Source: Pantoea sp. AS-PWVM4 (GTDB taxonomy: Bacteria; Pseudomonadota; Gammaproteobacteria; Enterobacterales; Enterobacteriaceae). Taken from it: a DNA stretch of 64,000 bases. The position numbers and the translations under genes are program-made. The notes beneath the pieces are model-generated. The model saw only the letters and a program-made list of their open reading frames with translations. It did no database searches and was not told the origin of the DNA. Numbering within the stretch: position 1 is the first letter of the stretch; each line of letters begins with the position of its first letter. The stretch lies in contig NZ_ASZC01000016.1 in assembly GCF_000468095.1 (NCBI RefSeq), forward strand, positions 124,001-188,000, read 5' to 3'. This document shows positions 38,254 through 47,026 of this stretch, piece after piece.

Positions 38254-39231
38254 ATGAAAAATACTATTCGCACCAGCCTCACCGCAGGCCTGCTGGTCTT
38301 GTCAATGTCGTCAGTTTTTGCCGCTGCACCAGAACGCACTGAATGTATCGCCCCCGCGAAACCGGGTGGCGGTTTTGATCTGACCTGCAAATTGTTGCAG
38401 GTGTCCCTGCAAGAAACCGGGCAAATCACCACACCAATGCGCGTGACCTATATGCCTGGTGGCGTGGGTGCCGTCGCCTATAACGCCATCATTGCCCAGC
38501 GTCCGGCAGAAGCGGGCACCCTTGTCGCCTACTCAGGGGGGTCTCTGCTTAACCTGTCACAAGGCAAGTTTGGTCGTTATTCGGTGGACGACGTGAAATG
38601 GCTGGCGGCGGTTGGCACCGATTACGGCATGGTCGCGGTGCGCGACGATGCGCCGTGGAAAACCCTCGGTGAATTGATGGAAGCAATGAAACAGGACCCC
38701 ACCAAAGTGGTGGTAGGCGCTGGCGCCTCCATTGGTAGCCAGGACTGGATGAAAACCGCGCTGCTGGCGCGTGAAGCCGGTATCGATCCCCGCAAAATGC
38801 GTTATGTCGCCTTTGAAGGCGGTGGTGAGCCCGTCACGGCGTTGCTCGGCAACCATATCCAGGTGGTCTCCGGCGATATGAGCGAAATGGTACCCCATTT
38901 GCAGGGTGGCAAAATGCGTGTTCTGGCCGTGATGGCTGACAAACGTTTGCCGGGCGAACTGGCGCAAATCCCCACCGCCAGAGAACAGGGCTTCAACGTT
39001 GAATGGCCGATTATCCGTGGTTACTACCTGGGGCCAAAAGTGAGCGATGCCGATTATCAATGGTGGGAGGATGCGTTCAAAAAGCTGGTGACCACCAAAG
39101 AGTTCCAGCAGCAGCGTGATATGCGCGGCCTGTTTGAGTTCAACATGTTTGGCAGCGAGTTAGACGCGTATGTAAAAAAACAGGTCGCCACCTATCGTGA
39201 ACAGGCTAAATCGTTCGGTCTGGCGAAATAA
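38254..39231 (+). CDS. tctC: Tricarboxylate-binding periplasmic protein TctC
   Basis: 325 residues from ATG 38254 (TGGAG upstream). Signal peptide of about 23 residues, then the TTT-family binding fold (CIAPAKPGGGFDLTCKLLQ; MPGGVGAVAYN). Captures citrate or a related tricarboxylate and hands it to the TctAB membrane carrier, which is ion-driven and needs no ATPase. Confidence 0.94.
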   Translation: MKNTIRTSLTAGLLVLSMSSVFAAAPERTECIAPAKPGGGFDLTCKLLQVSLQETGQITTPMRVTYMPGGVGAVAYNAIIAQRPAEAGTLVAYSGGSLLNLSQGKFGRYSVDDVKWLAAVGTDYGMVAVRDDAPWKTLGELMEAMKQDPTKVVVGAGASIGSQDWMKTALLAREAGIDPRKMRYVAFEGGGEPVTALLGNHIQVVSGDMSEMVPHLQGGKMRVLAVMADKRLPGELAQIPTAREQGFNVEWPIIRGYYLGPKVSDADYQWWEDAFKKLVTTKEFQQQRDMRGLFEFNMFGSELDAYVKKQVATYREQAKSFGLAK

Positions 39232-39240
39232 GGGGGCAAT

Positions 39241-39672
39241 ATGAGCGATCGTATTTTTGCCTCCGTCTGGCTGTTGCTGTGTATCGCCGGGTTGTTTATC
39301 GCCTGGCAGATTCAAAGCGAATACAGCTACGAACCGGTCGGGCCCCGCCCCTTCCCGATGCTGCTGCTCGGCCTGATGGCCTTGTGTTCGGTGTTGATGC
39401 TGTTGCGCCAACCGGATGCCATACATTGGCCCGCGCCAGCCACACTGAGAAAACTTATTGTCCTGTGTCTGATGTTGATGCTGTATGGCTGGCTGTTTGA
39501 ACGTATGGGGTTTGCCCTCTGCACCACCCTGTTGACCTTCGGCATCGGTCTGCTGTTTGGCGCACGCTGGTGGGCAGCGGTGATTTCTGGTGGCGTGATG
39601 GGCATCGCGCTGTTTTACGCCTTCGATCATCTGCTGGATGTCACGCTGCCGGTCGGCAGTTGGTTCAGTTAA
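39241..39672 (+). CDS. tctB: Tricarboxylate transporter small subunit TctB
   Basis: 143 residues with about four membrane spans, the small subunit of the tripartite tricarboxylate transporter. It begins nine bases after tctC and is followed nine bases later by tctA. Confidence 0.92.
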   Translation: MSDRIFASVWLLLCIAGLFIAWQIQSEYSYEPVGPRPFPMLLLGLMALCSVLMLLRQPDAIHWPAPATLRKLIVLCLMLMLYGWLFERMGFALCTTLLTFGIGLLFGARWWAAVISGGVMGIALFYAFDHLLDVTLPVGSWFS

Positions 39673-39684
39673 CGGGAGATTATG

Positions 39685-41193
39685 ATGGATACCTGGTATT
39701 TTCTGATGCAGGGTTTCGCCGTCGCCATGACGCCGGAAAACCTGATGATCGCCCTGATCGGCTGCTTTATCGGCACCATTGTCGGACTGCTGCCGGGACT
39801 TGGGCCAATTAACGGCGTGGCGATTCTGATGCCATTGGCGTTTGCCCTGCACTTACCGGCGGAATCGGCGCTGATCCTGCTGGCGACGGTGTATATCGGC
39901 TGTGAATACGGCGGTCGCATCTCGTCGATTCTGCTGAATGTGCCGGGCGATGCCGGAGCGATTATGACTGCGCTGGATGGCTATCCCATGGCGCAACAGG
40001 GCAAAGCCGGGGTGGCGCTGTCGATTTCGGCCGTCAGTTCGTTTGTTGGCTCCACCATCGCCATCATCGGCATCATCCTGTTCGCCCCTTTGCTGGCAAA
40101 CTGGTCGCTGGCCTTTGGTCCGGCGGAGTATTTCGCCTTGATGGTGTTCGCTATCGCCTGCCTCGGCAGCATGATGAGCCACAACCCACTGAAGTCGTTC
40201 CTCGCCGCGTTGATGGGATTGGGAATGGCAACAGTGGGCGTTGATGCCAACACCGGCGTCTATCGCTTCACCTTCGACAGCGTGCATCTCTCCGACGGTA
40301 TTCAATTCGTGGTGGTGGTGATTGGCCTGTTCTCGGTGAGCGAAATTCTGCTGATGCTGGAATCCACCAGCAGCGGTCAGAAGATGGTGCGCGCCAGCGG
40401 CCGGATGCTGTTCAACATGAAAGAGGCGGCGATGTCGACCGGAGCGACCCTGCGTGCCTCTTTTATCGGCTTCTTTGTCGGCGTGTTACCCGGTGCCGGA
40501 GCAACCATTGCCAGCGCCATCGCCTACATGACCGAGAAAAAGATCAGCGGCAGCGATCAGTTTGGTAAAGGGGACATTCGCGGCGTGGCCGCCCCGGAAG
40601 CGGCCAATAACGCCTCGGCCTGCGGTTCGTTTATCCCGATGCTGACGCTGGGCATTCCCGGTTCCGGCACCACGGCGGTGATGGTCGGCGCGCTGACGTT
40701 GTACAACATCACCCCCGGTCCGGCGATGTTCACCGAGCAGCCGGATATTGTCTGGGGATTGATCGCCGCGCTGCTGATTGGCAACGTGATGTTGCTGATT
40801 ATGAACATCCCGATGATTAACCTGTTCGCGCGCATGCTGACCATTCCGCTGTGGTTTTTGGTGCCGGCGATTGCGGCAATTTCCGCGGTGGGCGTCTATG
40901 CGGTGCACAGTACCACCTTTGACTTACTGTTGATGGTGGGGCTGGGGATTTTTGGTTACATCCTGCGCAAGATGGATTTCCCGATGTCACCGTTGATCCT
41001 TGGCTTTGTGCTGGGGGAGATGCTGGAGCAAAACCTGCGACGCGCGTTGTCGATCAGCAACGGCAACCTGCCGATTCTGTGGGAAAGCCTGATCTGCAAA
41101 GTGCTGCTGGTGTTGGCCGTGGCGGTGCTGATCGTTCCCCCCATCTGGAAACGCTGGCGACGTAAACGTGTGAAACTGGTCGAGGTAAAATAA
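39685..41193 (+). CDS. tctA: Tricarboxylate transporter large subunit TctA
   Basis: 502 residues, about a dozen membrane spans. Family signature blocks are GLLPGLGPINGVAILMPL and, in the second half, GVLPGAGATIASAI with a GIPGSGTTAVM segment. The second of two adjacent ATG codons (39685) has the better distance to GGGAG and matches the MDTW start of known TctA; the first ATG (39682) is possible. Last gene of tctCBA. Confidence 0.95.
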   Translation: MDTWYFLMQGFAVAMTPENLMIALIGCFIGTIVGLLPGLGPINGVAILMPLAFALHLPAESALILLATVYIGCEYGGRISSILLNVPGDAGAIMTALDGYPMAQQGKAGVALSISAVSSFVGSTIAIIGIILFAPLLANWSLAFGPAEYFALMVFAIACLGSMMSHNPLKSFLAALMGLGMATVGVDANTGVYRFTFDSVHLSDGIQFVVVVIGLFSVSEILLMLESTSSGQKMVRASGRMLFNMKEAAMSTGATLRASFIGFFVGVLPGAGATIASAIAYMTEKKISGSDQFGKGDIRGVAAPEAANNASACGSFIPMLTLGIPGSGTTAVMVGALTLYNITPGPAMFTEQPDIVWGLIAALLIGNVMLLIMNIPMINLFARMLTIPLWFLVPAIAAISAVGVYAVHSTTFDLLLMVGLGIFGYILRKMDFPMSPLILGFVLGEMLEQNLRRALSISNGNLPILWESLICKVLLVLAVAVLIVPPIWKRWRRKRVKLVEVK

Positions 41194-41208
41194 TTCCCTG
41201 CCCTCTGC

Positions 41209-41236
41209 TGCCCCCGTGGATTTCCCGGGGGCATTT
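41209..41236 (+). terminator. Terminator after tctCBA
   Basis: TGCCCCCG (41209-41216) pairs with CGGGGGCA (41226-41233), then TTT. It separates the tct islet from flk. Confidence 0.65.
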
Positions 41237-41299
41237 GCTATCATATGGCCTCGTTTTTCCGGCGCACCCGGATCTGACTCGGTTTTCAAGGATTCCGCC

Positions 41300-42325
41300 A
41301 TGCAACCTATTAGCGGTCCCGGTGTGCCCGCGGGCGATCGTTCCCCTCTCACCAACGCAACTGGCCGTCCCGGTGGCCCCGCTGGCGAGCAGCCATTAAG
41401 CCCTGCCCAGCGCACCACACTGGAACGTCTGATTGTGCGTATCATGTCGCTCAGCACCCTGAAAGCCCCGGAACTGTGGGCTGGCGTCCGTCATGAAGTT
41501 GGCGTAAAGAATGATGCGGAACTGCAATCGCGCCATTTTCCCGCTGCTGAGCAGCATCTCAACAGCCGCCTGACGCAAGTGCAGGACAGCCACGCCACGC
41601 GCCAGCTGTTGCAACAATTGCTGGAAAAACTGCCGCAGGGTAATAACCGTCAGGCGGTGAGCGACTTTATCCGCCAGCAGTTTAATCAGACGGTGCTGAG
41701 TGCGTTGTCGCCGGATCAATTGCGTCAGGTGCTGACCATGTTGCAAAACGGTCAGATGGCCATCCCGCAGCCGCAACAAACGCGCAGCAGCGATCGCACC
41801 CTGCTGCCGGCTGAGCATCAGGCGCTGAATCAGCAAGTAACGCGTCTTGCCGCCAGTACCGGCGAATCGCCGGTTAAAGTGCTGGAAGATGTGCTGAAAC
41901 TGGTGAATCTGAAGAGTGGCGACCCGATCCCGTCACGTCACTTCCCACTGCTGACGCAATATTTACAGGTGCGGCAAACGTTGAGCCAACAGAGCGCACC
42001 AACGCTGCACATGCTGGAAAGCTCGCTCAAACAGCCGTTAACCCCCAGCGAACAACGCCTGCTGGAGGATTACAGCCAACAACGTTTCCAGGCCACACCG
42101 CAGATGGTACTGACCCCGGCGCAAACCCAGGACTTACTGAATCTGCTGTTCAGCCGTCGCGCCGAGAAAAACCTGGAACAGCCGCTGGCTGGCAGCGAAC
42201 TGCGCCCTCAACCGATCTGGGCGCCGTGGGTTAGCCAACTGCCTGCGCCGCTGGCGCAGCGCCCGGCGTTGACCCTGAGCCTGGCGCTGGTGGTGTTTAT
42301 TTTCCTGCTATGGGTTTTTCTGTGA
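41300..42325 (+). CDS. flk: Flk, flagellar assembly checkpoint protein
   Basis: 341 residues from ATG 41300 (AAGGA upstream), beginning MQPISGPG as in E. coli. Mostly soluble and Gln-rich (SRHFPAAEQ; LLPAEHQALNQ; VTRLAASTGESP), with one C-terminal membrane anchor (LTLSLALVVFIFLLWVFL). In Salmonella Flk prevents premature secretion of the anti-sigma factor FlgM before the flagellar P- and L-rings are assembled. In E. coli it adjoins pdxB; here about 7 kb of islet lies between. Confidence 0.94.
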   Translation: MQPISGPGVPAGDRSPLTNATGRPGGPAGEQPLSPAQRTTLERLIVRIMSLSTLKAPELWAGVRHEVGVKNDAELQSRHFPAAEQHLNSRLTQVQDSHATRQLLQQLLEKLPQGNNRQAVSDFIRQQFNQTVLSALSPDQLRQVLTMLQNGQMAIPQPQQTRSSDRTLLPAEHQALNQQVTRLAASTGESPVKVLEDVLKLVNLKSGDPIPSRHFPLLTQYLQVRQTLSQQSAPTLHMLESSLKQPLTPSEQRLLEDYSQQRFQATPQMVLTPAQTQDLLNLLFSRRAEKNLEQPLAGSELRPQPIWAPWVSQLPAPLAQRPALTLSLALVVFIFLLWVFL

Positions 42326-42326
42326 T

Positions 42327-42770
42327 TTAACAGCCGCACGATGCAGCCGGTGCCGCCGCAGGCCATTCGCCCGGCGCACTGCCCCATGCCATCGGGTGAC
42401 CATCACGTTTCCAGAAATCCAGCCCGCCAATCAGTTCCTTCACCTGAAAGCCTAATGCCGCCAGCTTCAGCGCCGCCCTGGTCGAGCCATTGCAGCCAAT
42501 GCCGTCGCAATAGGTGATGTAGACTTTTTGCCGATCCAGATGCGCGGTGGTGGCGGCGTTGATCGTGCGGTGCGGGAACGAGATCGCGCCACAAAGATGC
42601 CCGGCCTGATACACCGCATCCGATCGGGCATCAAACACCACGATCGCCTCACAACCGTTCGCCATATCTTCGGCTAAGTCCCAGGCGTCGGTGTAATACG
42701 CCAGCTTATGTTGCAGATACGCCAGGCTGGCAGAGGGGCTGGCCGGGGGGAAGGCTAAGACAGATGACAT
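42327..42770 (-). CDS. Rhodanese-domain protein
   Basis: 147 residues from the ATG at 42768-42770, with CAGGAGA upstream. A single rhodanese domain (about 15-130) with the Asp-containing VVFDARSDAVYQAGHLCGAISFPH and an active-site loop YCDGIGCNGSTRAA whose Cys would carry sulfur. Ends in SCGC. Its stop is two bases from the convergent flk stop. It is divergent from a MocR gene with a shared 86-bp control region, so a sulfur-transfer role under PLP-dependent control is possible; the substrate is unknown. Confidence 0.88.
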   Translation of the reverse strand: MSSVLAFPPASPSASLAYLQHKLAYYTDAWDLAEDMANGCEAIVVFDARSDAVYQAGHLCGAISFPHRTINAATTAHLDRQKVYITYCDGIGCNGSTRAALKLAALGFQVKELIGGLDFWKRDGHPMAWGSAPGEWPAAAPAASCGC

Positions 42771-42807
42771 CGTATTCTCCTGCTTTGAATTTCCTTCAGT
42801 GTAAGGC

Positions 42808-42855
42808 AAAGTGGTCTGCATATTGATACCACTTTTCATCAGACGATAAGACCAC
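42808..42855. promoter_or_regulatory. MocR operator candidates
   Basis: AAAGTGGT (42808-42815) and ACCACTTT (42828-42835) form a perfect 8-bp inverted repeat with a 12-bp spacer; AGACCAC (42849-42855) repeats the GTGGTCT half (42811-42817) in inverse, ending just before the regulator ATG. Repeated GTGGTCT-like half-sites are typical of MocR operators. Confidence 0.65.
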
Positions 42856-42856
42856 A

Positions 42857-44296
42857 ATGACCTCTTCACCTCTGCTGACCCTGTTCAGCCATCAAAGCCA
42901 GGGCGGTCTGCGCGATCGGTTATGTGGCACGCTGCGTCAGGCAATTGCCAGCGGTCATCTGCGCTACGGCCAGAAAGTCCCTTCCAGCCGCCAGCTCGCC
43001 ACTGACCTCGGCCTCTCCAGGGTGACGGTCGAAGCCGCCTATGCCCAACTGGAGAGTGAAGGTTATCTGCAACGCCATAGTGGACGCGGTACGTTTGTCG
43101 CGATTGCCATGCCACAGCGCGCACCGACCGTCCAGCCGCGCAACGGCCTGCGTTTCTCGGCGCGCGGCAGCCAGGTGCTGGCGACCGGGGGTTGTCAGGA
43201 CCCGCCCTTTCCCCACGCTTTTGCCGCTGGTTCACCGGAATTGCGCGCCTTTCCGCATACGCAGTGGCGGCGTATCAGCGCCAGCGTGCAACGTTCACTC
43301 GCCAGCAAAGTCATGGGCTATGGCGATCCCTGCGGTTATGCTCCGCTGCGGCAGGCACTGGCCGATTATCTGGCGCTGTCACGCGGAGTACGCTGTAGCG
43401 CCGAACAGGTGTTGATTCTGACCAGCTCACAACAGGCGCTGCAACTGCTGGCATTGATGTTTCTGGATAGCGGCGACGATGTCTGGCTGGAGGAGCCGGG
43501 CTATCCCGGTGCTCGGAATGCGTTTCTCGCTGCCGGAGCCCGCTGTCGGGCGATGCCGTTGGATGAAGCCGGAGCCGTGCCACTCGAGGGCAGCGCAAAG
43601 CTGGTCTATCTCACCCCGTCACACCATTATCCGACCGGGACACCGATGAGTCTGGCGCGCCGCCTTGCATGGCTGGCCTGGGCGCGTCAGCAGGATAGCT
43701 GGTTGATTGAGGATGATTACGACAGCGAATTTCACTACGACGAACGCCCTCAACCCGCGTTACAGGGGCTGGAAGCGGATAGCCGGGTAATCAGCCTTGG
43801 CACCTTTTCCAAAACCTTGTTTCCTTCGCTGCGTCTGGCGTGGATGGTGGTGCCTCCTGCATTGGTAGATGCGCTGGGCCGCGCGCGTAGCGTATTGGAT
43901 GGACACAGCGCGTTGCTTCCGCAGGCGATCACCGCCGAATTTATCCAGCAGGGACATTTCGCCAGCCATTTGCGCCTGATGCGCCAGTTGTACCACAGCC
44001 GTCGTGATGTGCTGTTGCAACAACTCACCACACGCTGCGCCCCCTGGCTGACACCGTTGCCAGCAGCGGGCGGTTTACAACTGACGGTGCGGTTATTGCA
44101 GGGGGATGAAGCAGCATTAACCGCTCAGGGACAAGCGCAGGGATTGTTGCTGCCGCGCCTGTCCCCGCTCTATGCCGGACAGACGCGGCAGCCGGGTTGG
44201 ATATTGGGTTTTGCCGCGCTGACGCCCGGCGAGATCGTCAGCGCCTGTGACAAGCTGGTTACGCTGCTGTCGCGCTGCGGGCAAAACGCCAGGTGA
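42857..44296 (+). CDS. MocR-family PLP-dependent regulator (PdxR-like)
   Basis: 479 residues: GntR winged helix (about 15-80; [21 protein letters not shown]) and an aminotransferase-like domain (about 110-470) with [12 protein letters not shown] and the PLP lysine in [15 protein letters not shown]. The start has no obvious ribosome site. Divergent from the rhodanese gene, its likely target, and perhaps autoregulated through repeats that reach its start. The last 38 bp overlap the convergent yfcJ. It is only distantly like the MocR at 5742-7238. Confidence 0.87.
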   Translation: MTSSPLLTLFSHQSQGGLRDRLCGTLRQAIASGHLRYGQKVPSSRQLATDLGLSRVTVEAAYAQLESEGYLQRHSGRGTFVAIAMPQRAPTVQPRNGLRFSARGSQVLATGGCQDPPFPHAFAAGSPELRAFPHTQWRRISASVQRSLASKVMGYGDPCGYAPLRQALADYLALSRGVRCSAEQVLILTSSQQALQLLALMFLDSGDDVWLEEPGYPGARNAFLAAGARCRAMPLDEAGAVPLEGSAKLVYLTPSHHYPTGTPMSLARRLAWLAWARQQDSWLIEDDYDSEFHYDERPQPALQGLEADSRVISLGTFSKTLFPSLRLAWMVVPPALVDALGRARSVLDGHSALLPQAITAEFIQQGHFASHLRLMRQLYHSRRDVLLQQLTTRCAPWLTPLPAAGGLQLTVRLLQGDEAALTAQGQAQGLLLPRLSPLYAGQTRQPGWILGFAALTPGEIVSACDKLVTLLSRCGQNAR

Positions 44297-45439
44297 CCAC
44301 GATACCCAGCACCGCACAACAGGCACCCGCCGCATAGACCGAGCCGTAGCCCAGCGCCGTTGCCAGCAAACCGGTCAACGGACCGCTGGCCCCGTAAGCG
44401 ATATCCTGAAACGCAGAGAAACCACCCAGCGCGGTGCCGCGAATCTGCGGTGAGACGCGTTTTATCACCTCAACACCCAGTGCCGGGAAGATCAGCGAAC
44501 AACCGCTGCCAGTTAACGCAGCGCCCAGCAGGGCTACCCAGCCCTGTCCGGCCAGTGCCAACAGCGTCAGACCCGCGGCTTCAACCAACAGCGAGACCAT
44601 CGCCACCCGCACTCCGCCGTGGCGGTCCGGCAGGCCGCCAAAGAACACCCGCACCAGCACAAAAGCACAACCAAAGGCGGTGAGTGCCAGACCGGCATTG
44701 CCCCACTGCTGGGCGGCAAAGTACAACGAGGTAAAGGTGCCGATCACCGCAAAGCCGGTGCCCTGCAACGCCAGCGCCAGCCCAGGCTGAAAGATGGTTT
44801 TCACCACACTAAACAGCGAAGGTCGTTCCCCGCCCATCACCGGTACCGGGGCAATCCAGCTATTTAATGCCAGCGCCAGTAACGGCAACAACAGCGCCCC
44901 CCCCCCAGTGCGGCAAATCCGGCATATTGATGAACCAGCAACCCAAGCGGCGCACCGGCGGCCAGCGACCCATAAATCGCCATACCATTCCACGACATCA
45001 CCAGTCCGGATCGCCGACTGCCAACCAATCCCATGCCCCAGGTGAGATTACCCGTCAGCAGCAGGCTTTCACCAAAACCGAGCAGCAGACGGCCAATCGC
45101 CAACAGGCCAAACTTTGCCCACGGCGACACCGGCAACAGCGCTGCCGCCAGATAGGCCACGCCGACCAGCGCAATGGCGATCATGCCATGTTGGGTTGTG
45201 AGCTTGGCACCGTGCTGATCGGCCCGCCGTCCGGCAAAACTGCGTGTCAGCAAGGTGGCAAAGAACTGAATCCCCACCGCCACGCCAACCATGACGTTGT
45301 TCATGCCCAGCTCCTGGTGGACATACAGCGGGATGACCGGCAGCGCGAGCCCCGCCGTCAGATAAGTGAGAAACACCGCAAAGGAGGTGCAGGCTAAAGG
45401 AAACACAGATTGCGTCTGCGCATCGGCAGCAGTAGACAT
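44259..45439 (-). pseudogene. yfcJ: YfcJ, MFS transporter interrupted at a 10-C run
   Basis: Two frames together give one 12-helix MFS protein like E. coli YfcJ, next to fabB in both. The first part (45439 down to about 44906) runs from [13 protein letters not shown] to [11 protein letters not shown]. The second resumes as [17 protein letters not shown] and continues to the stop at 44259. The break is exactly at ten C (44897-44906; ten G on the coding strand). Eleven G would restore the frame with the E. coli spacing; eight would also restore frame. As written the product stops about 190 residues in. It could be a sequencing error, a slippery phase-variable tract or real decay. Confidence 0.88.
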
Positions 45440-45604
45440 AATGGACGTAACTCCTTGTTCTGAGACGTGCCATGCAGGCGAAAACCAGACACACGCACGT
45501 CTTCTGTGATTAACAGAAACGGGTGCGTTGGTTAACGTGAACGCTTACGTATTACGCGATGAGGGGATAGATTGTGGCAAGCGAAACGGAGAATGTCAAA
45601 ACAG

Positions 45605-45629
45605 CGAGGGCCGGATTAACCGGCCCTCG
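45605..45629 (-). terminator. fabB terminator
   Basis: CGAGGGCCGG (45605-45614) pairs with CCGGCCCTCG (45620-45629) around ATTAA; on the minus strand it continues CTGTTTTG. It lies 21 bases after the fabB stop. Confidence 0.85.
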
Positions 45630-45649
45630 TGGCATTCAGATACTGAATC

Positions 45650-46870
45650 TTATGCGTGATATTTACGCATCGTCAGGGTGGCGTTGGTGCCACCAAAACC
45701 GAAGCTGTTGGACATCACGGTGGTCAACGCTTTTTCCGTCGGCTGAGTAACGATGTTCATGCCTTTCGCCGCGTCATCCAGCTCTTCCACGTTGATGCTT
45801 GGTGCGATGAAGCTGTGCTCCAGCATCAGCAGGGTGTAGATCGCTTCCTGCACGCCCGCCGCACCCAGTGAGTGACCGGTCATGGCTTTGGTAGCGGAGA
45901 TGTACGGCGTGTTGTCACCGAACACTTCACGAATCGCACCCAGCTCTTTCACATCACCAACCGGGGTAGAAGTACCGTGGCTGTTGAGGTAGTCGATCGG
46001 GGTATCAAGACCCTGCATCGCCATCTTCATGCAGCGCACTGCGCCTTCGCCTGACGGGGCGACCATATCCGCGCCATCAGAAGTTGCGCCGTAGCCAACG
46101 ATTTCGGCATAGATATGCGCGCCACGCGCCAGTGCGTGCTCCAGCTCTTCAACCACCACCATACCGCCGCCGCCAGCGATAACGAAACCATCACGGTTCG
46201 CATCATAAGTACGGGAGGCTTTTTCCGGGGTTTCGTTGTATTTGGTGGAGAGTGCGCCCATCGCATCGAACTCACAGGCCATTTCCCAGCTCAGCTCTTC
46301 GCCGCCGCCAGCAAATACCACATCCTGTTTACCCAGTTGAATCTGCTCAACCGCGTTACCGATGCAGTGTGCCGAGGTAGCACAGGCGGAGCTGATTGAG
46401 TAGTTAACACCGTGGATTTTGAACGGTGTTGCCAGACAAGCGGAAACGCCAGAGGCCATCGCTTTGGTCACCACGTACGGGCCAACGGCTTTCAGACCAC
46501 GCGGGCTACGCATCGCGTCAGCACCGAACACCTGGAAACGCGGAGAACCGCCGCCAGAACCGGCGATCAGACCCACGCGCGGGTTGCTCTGATACTGCTC
46601 TTCAGTCAGGCCAGAATCTTTGATCGCTTCGGCCATAGAAAGGTAAGCGTAAATAGAGGCATCACTCATAAAACGCACGATTTTGCGATCGATAAGCCCG
46701 TTCGTATCCAGTTTTACATTACCCCATACGTGGCTGCGCATACCGGCTTCTTTCATCTCTTCGGAGAAAGTAATGCCAGAACGGCCTTCACGCAGAGATG
46801 CCAGCACCTCTTGCTGGTTATTACCAATGCTGGAAACGATACCCAGGCCAGTAATCACTGCACGTTTCAT
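45650..46870 (-). CDS. fabB: 3-oxoacyl-ACP synthase I
   Basis: 406 residues, E. coli length. Condensing enzyme needed for unsaturated fatty-acid elongation. Catalytic Cys in [13 protein letters not shown] (about 163), catalytic His in [11 protein letters not shown] and [13 protein letters not shown], and the C-terminal [11 protein letters not shown] glycine loop. Upstream it carries FabR-like and FadR-like sites, the expected repressor/activator pair. Confidence 0.98.
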   Translation of the reverse strand: MKRAVITGLGIVSSIGNNQQEVLASLREGRSGITFSEEMKEAGMRSHVWGNVKLDTNGLIDRKIVRFMSDASIYAYLSMAEAIKDSGLTEEQYQSNPRVGLIAGSGGGSPRFQVFGADAMRSPRGLKAVGPYVVTKAMASGVSACLATPFKIHGVNYSISSACATSAHCIGNAVEQIQLGKQDVVFAGGGEELSWEMACEFDAMGALSTKYNETPEKASRTYDANRDGFVIAGGGGMVVVEELEHALARGAHIYAEIVGYGATSDGADMVAPSGEGAVRCMKMAMQGLDTPIDYLNSHGTSTPVGDVKELGAIREVFGDNTPYISATKAMTGHSLGAAGVQEAIYTLLMLEHSFIAPSINVEELDDAAKGMNIVTQPTEKALTTVMSNSFGFGGTNATLTMRKYHA

Positions 46871-46914
46871 TCAAATAGTCCTCATTCCACTTCTTTTGGA
46901 TTGACGTGCACTCT

Positions 46915-46932
46915 AGCTTACAGTTGTAAGCT
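46915..46932. promoter_or_regulatory. FabR-type palindrome of fabB
   Basis: AGCTTACA-GT-TGTAAGCT, perfect 8-bp arms, 45-62 bp before the fabB start and directly against the FadR-like site. It has the layout of the FabR operator AGCGTACA...TGTACGCT known at fabA/fabB, with one changed base per arm. Confidence 0.7.
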
Positions 46933-46933
46933 G

Positions 46934-46950
46934 AACAAGTCCGATCAGCC
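46934..46950. promoter_or_regulatory. FadR-type site of fabB
   Basis: AACAAGTCCGATCAGCC against the inverted FadR consensus AACANGTCNGACCAGTT; 12 of 15 fixed positions match. FadR activates fabB in E. coli from this position. Confidence 0.7.
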
Positions 46951-47026
46951 ATTTCCTTTTGTAAATTTGCGTCATGTGACGGCACTCGCTAAAATCACGC
47001 CACTGCCTGAAAAATGAGCCTTTCCC

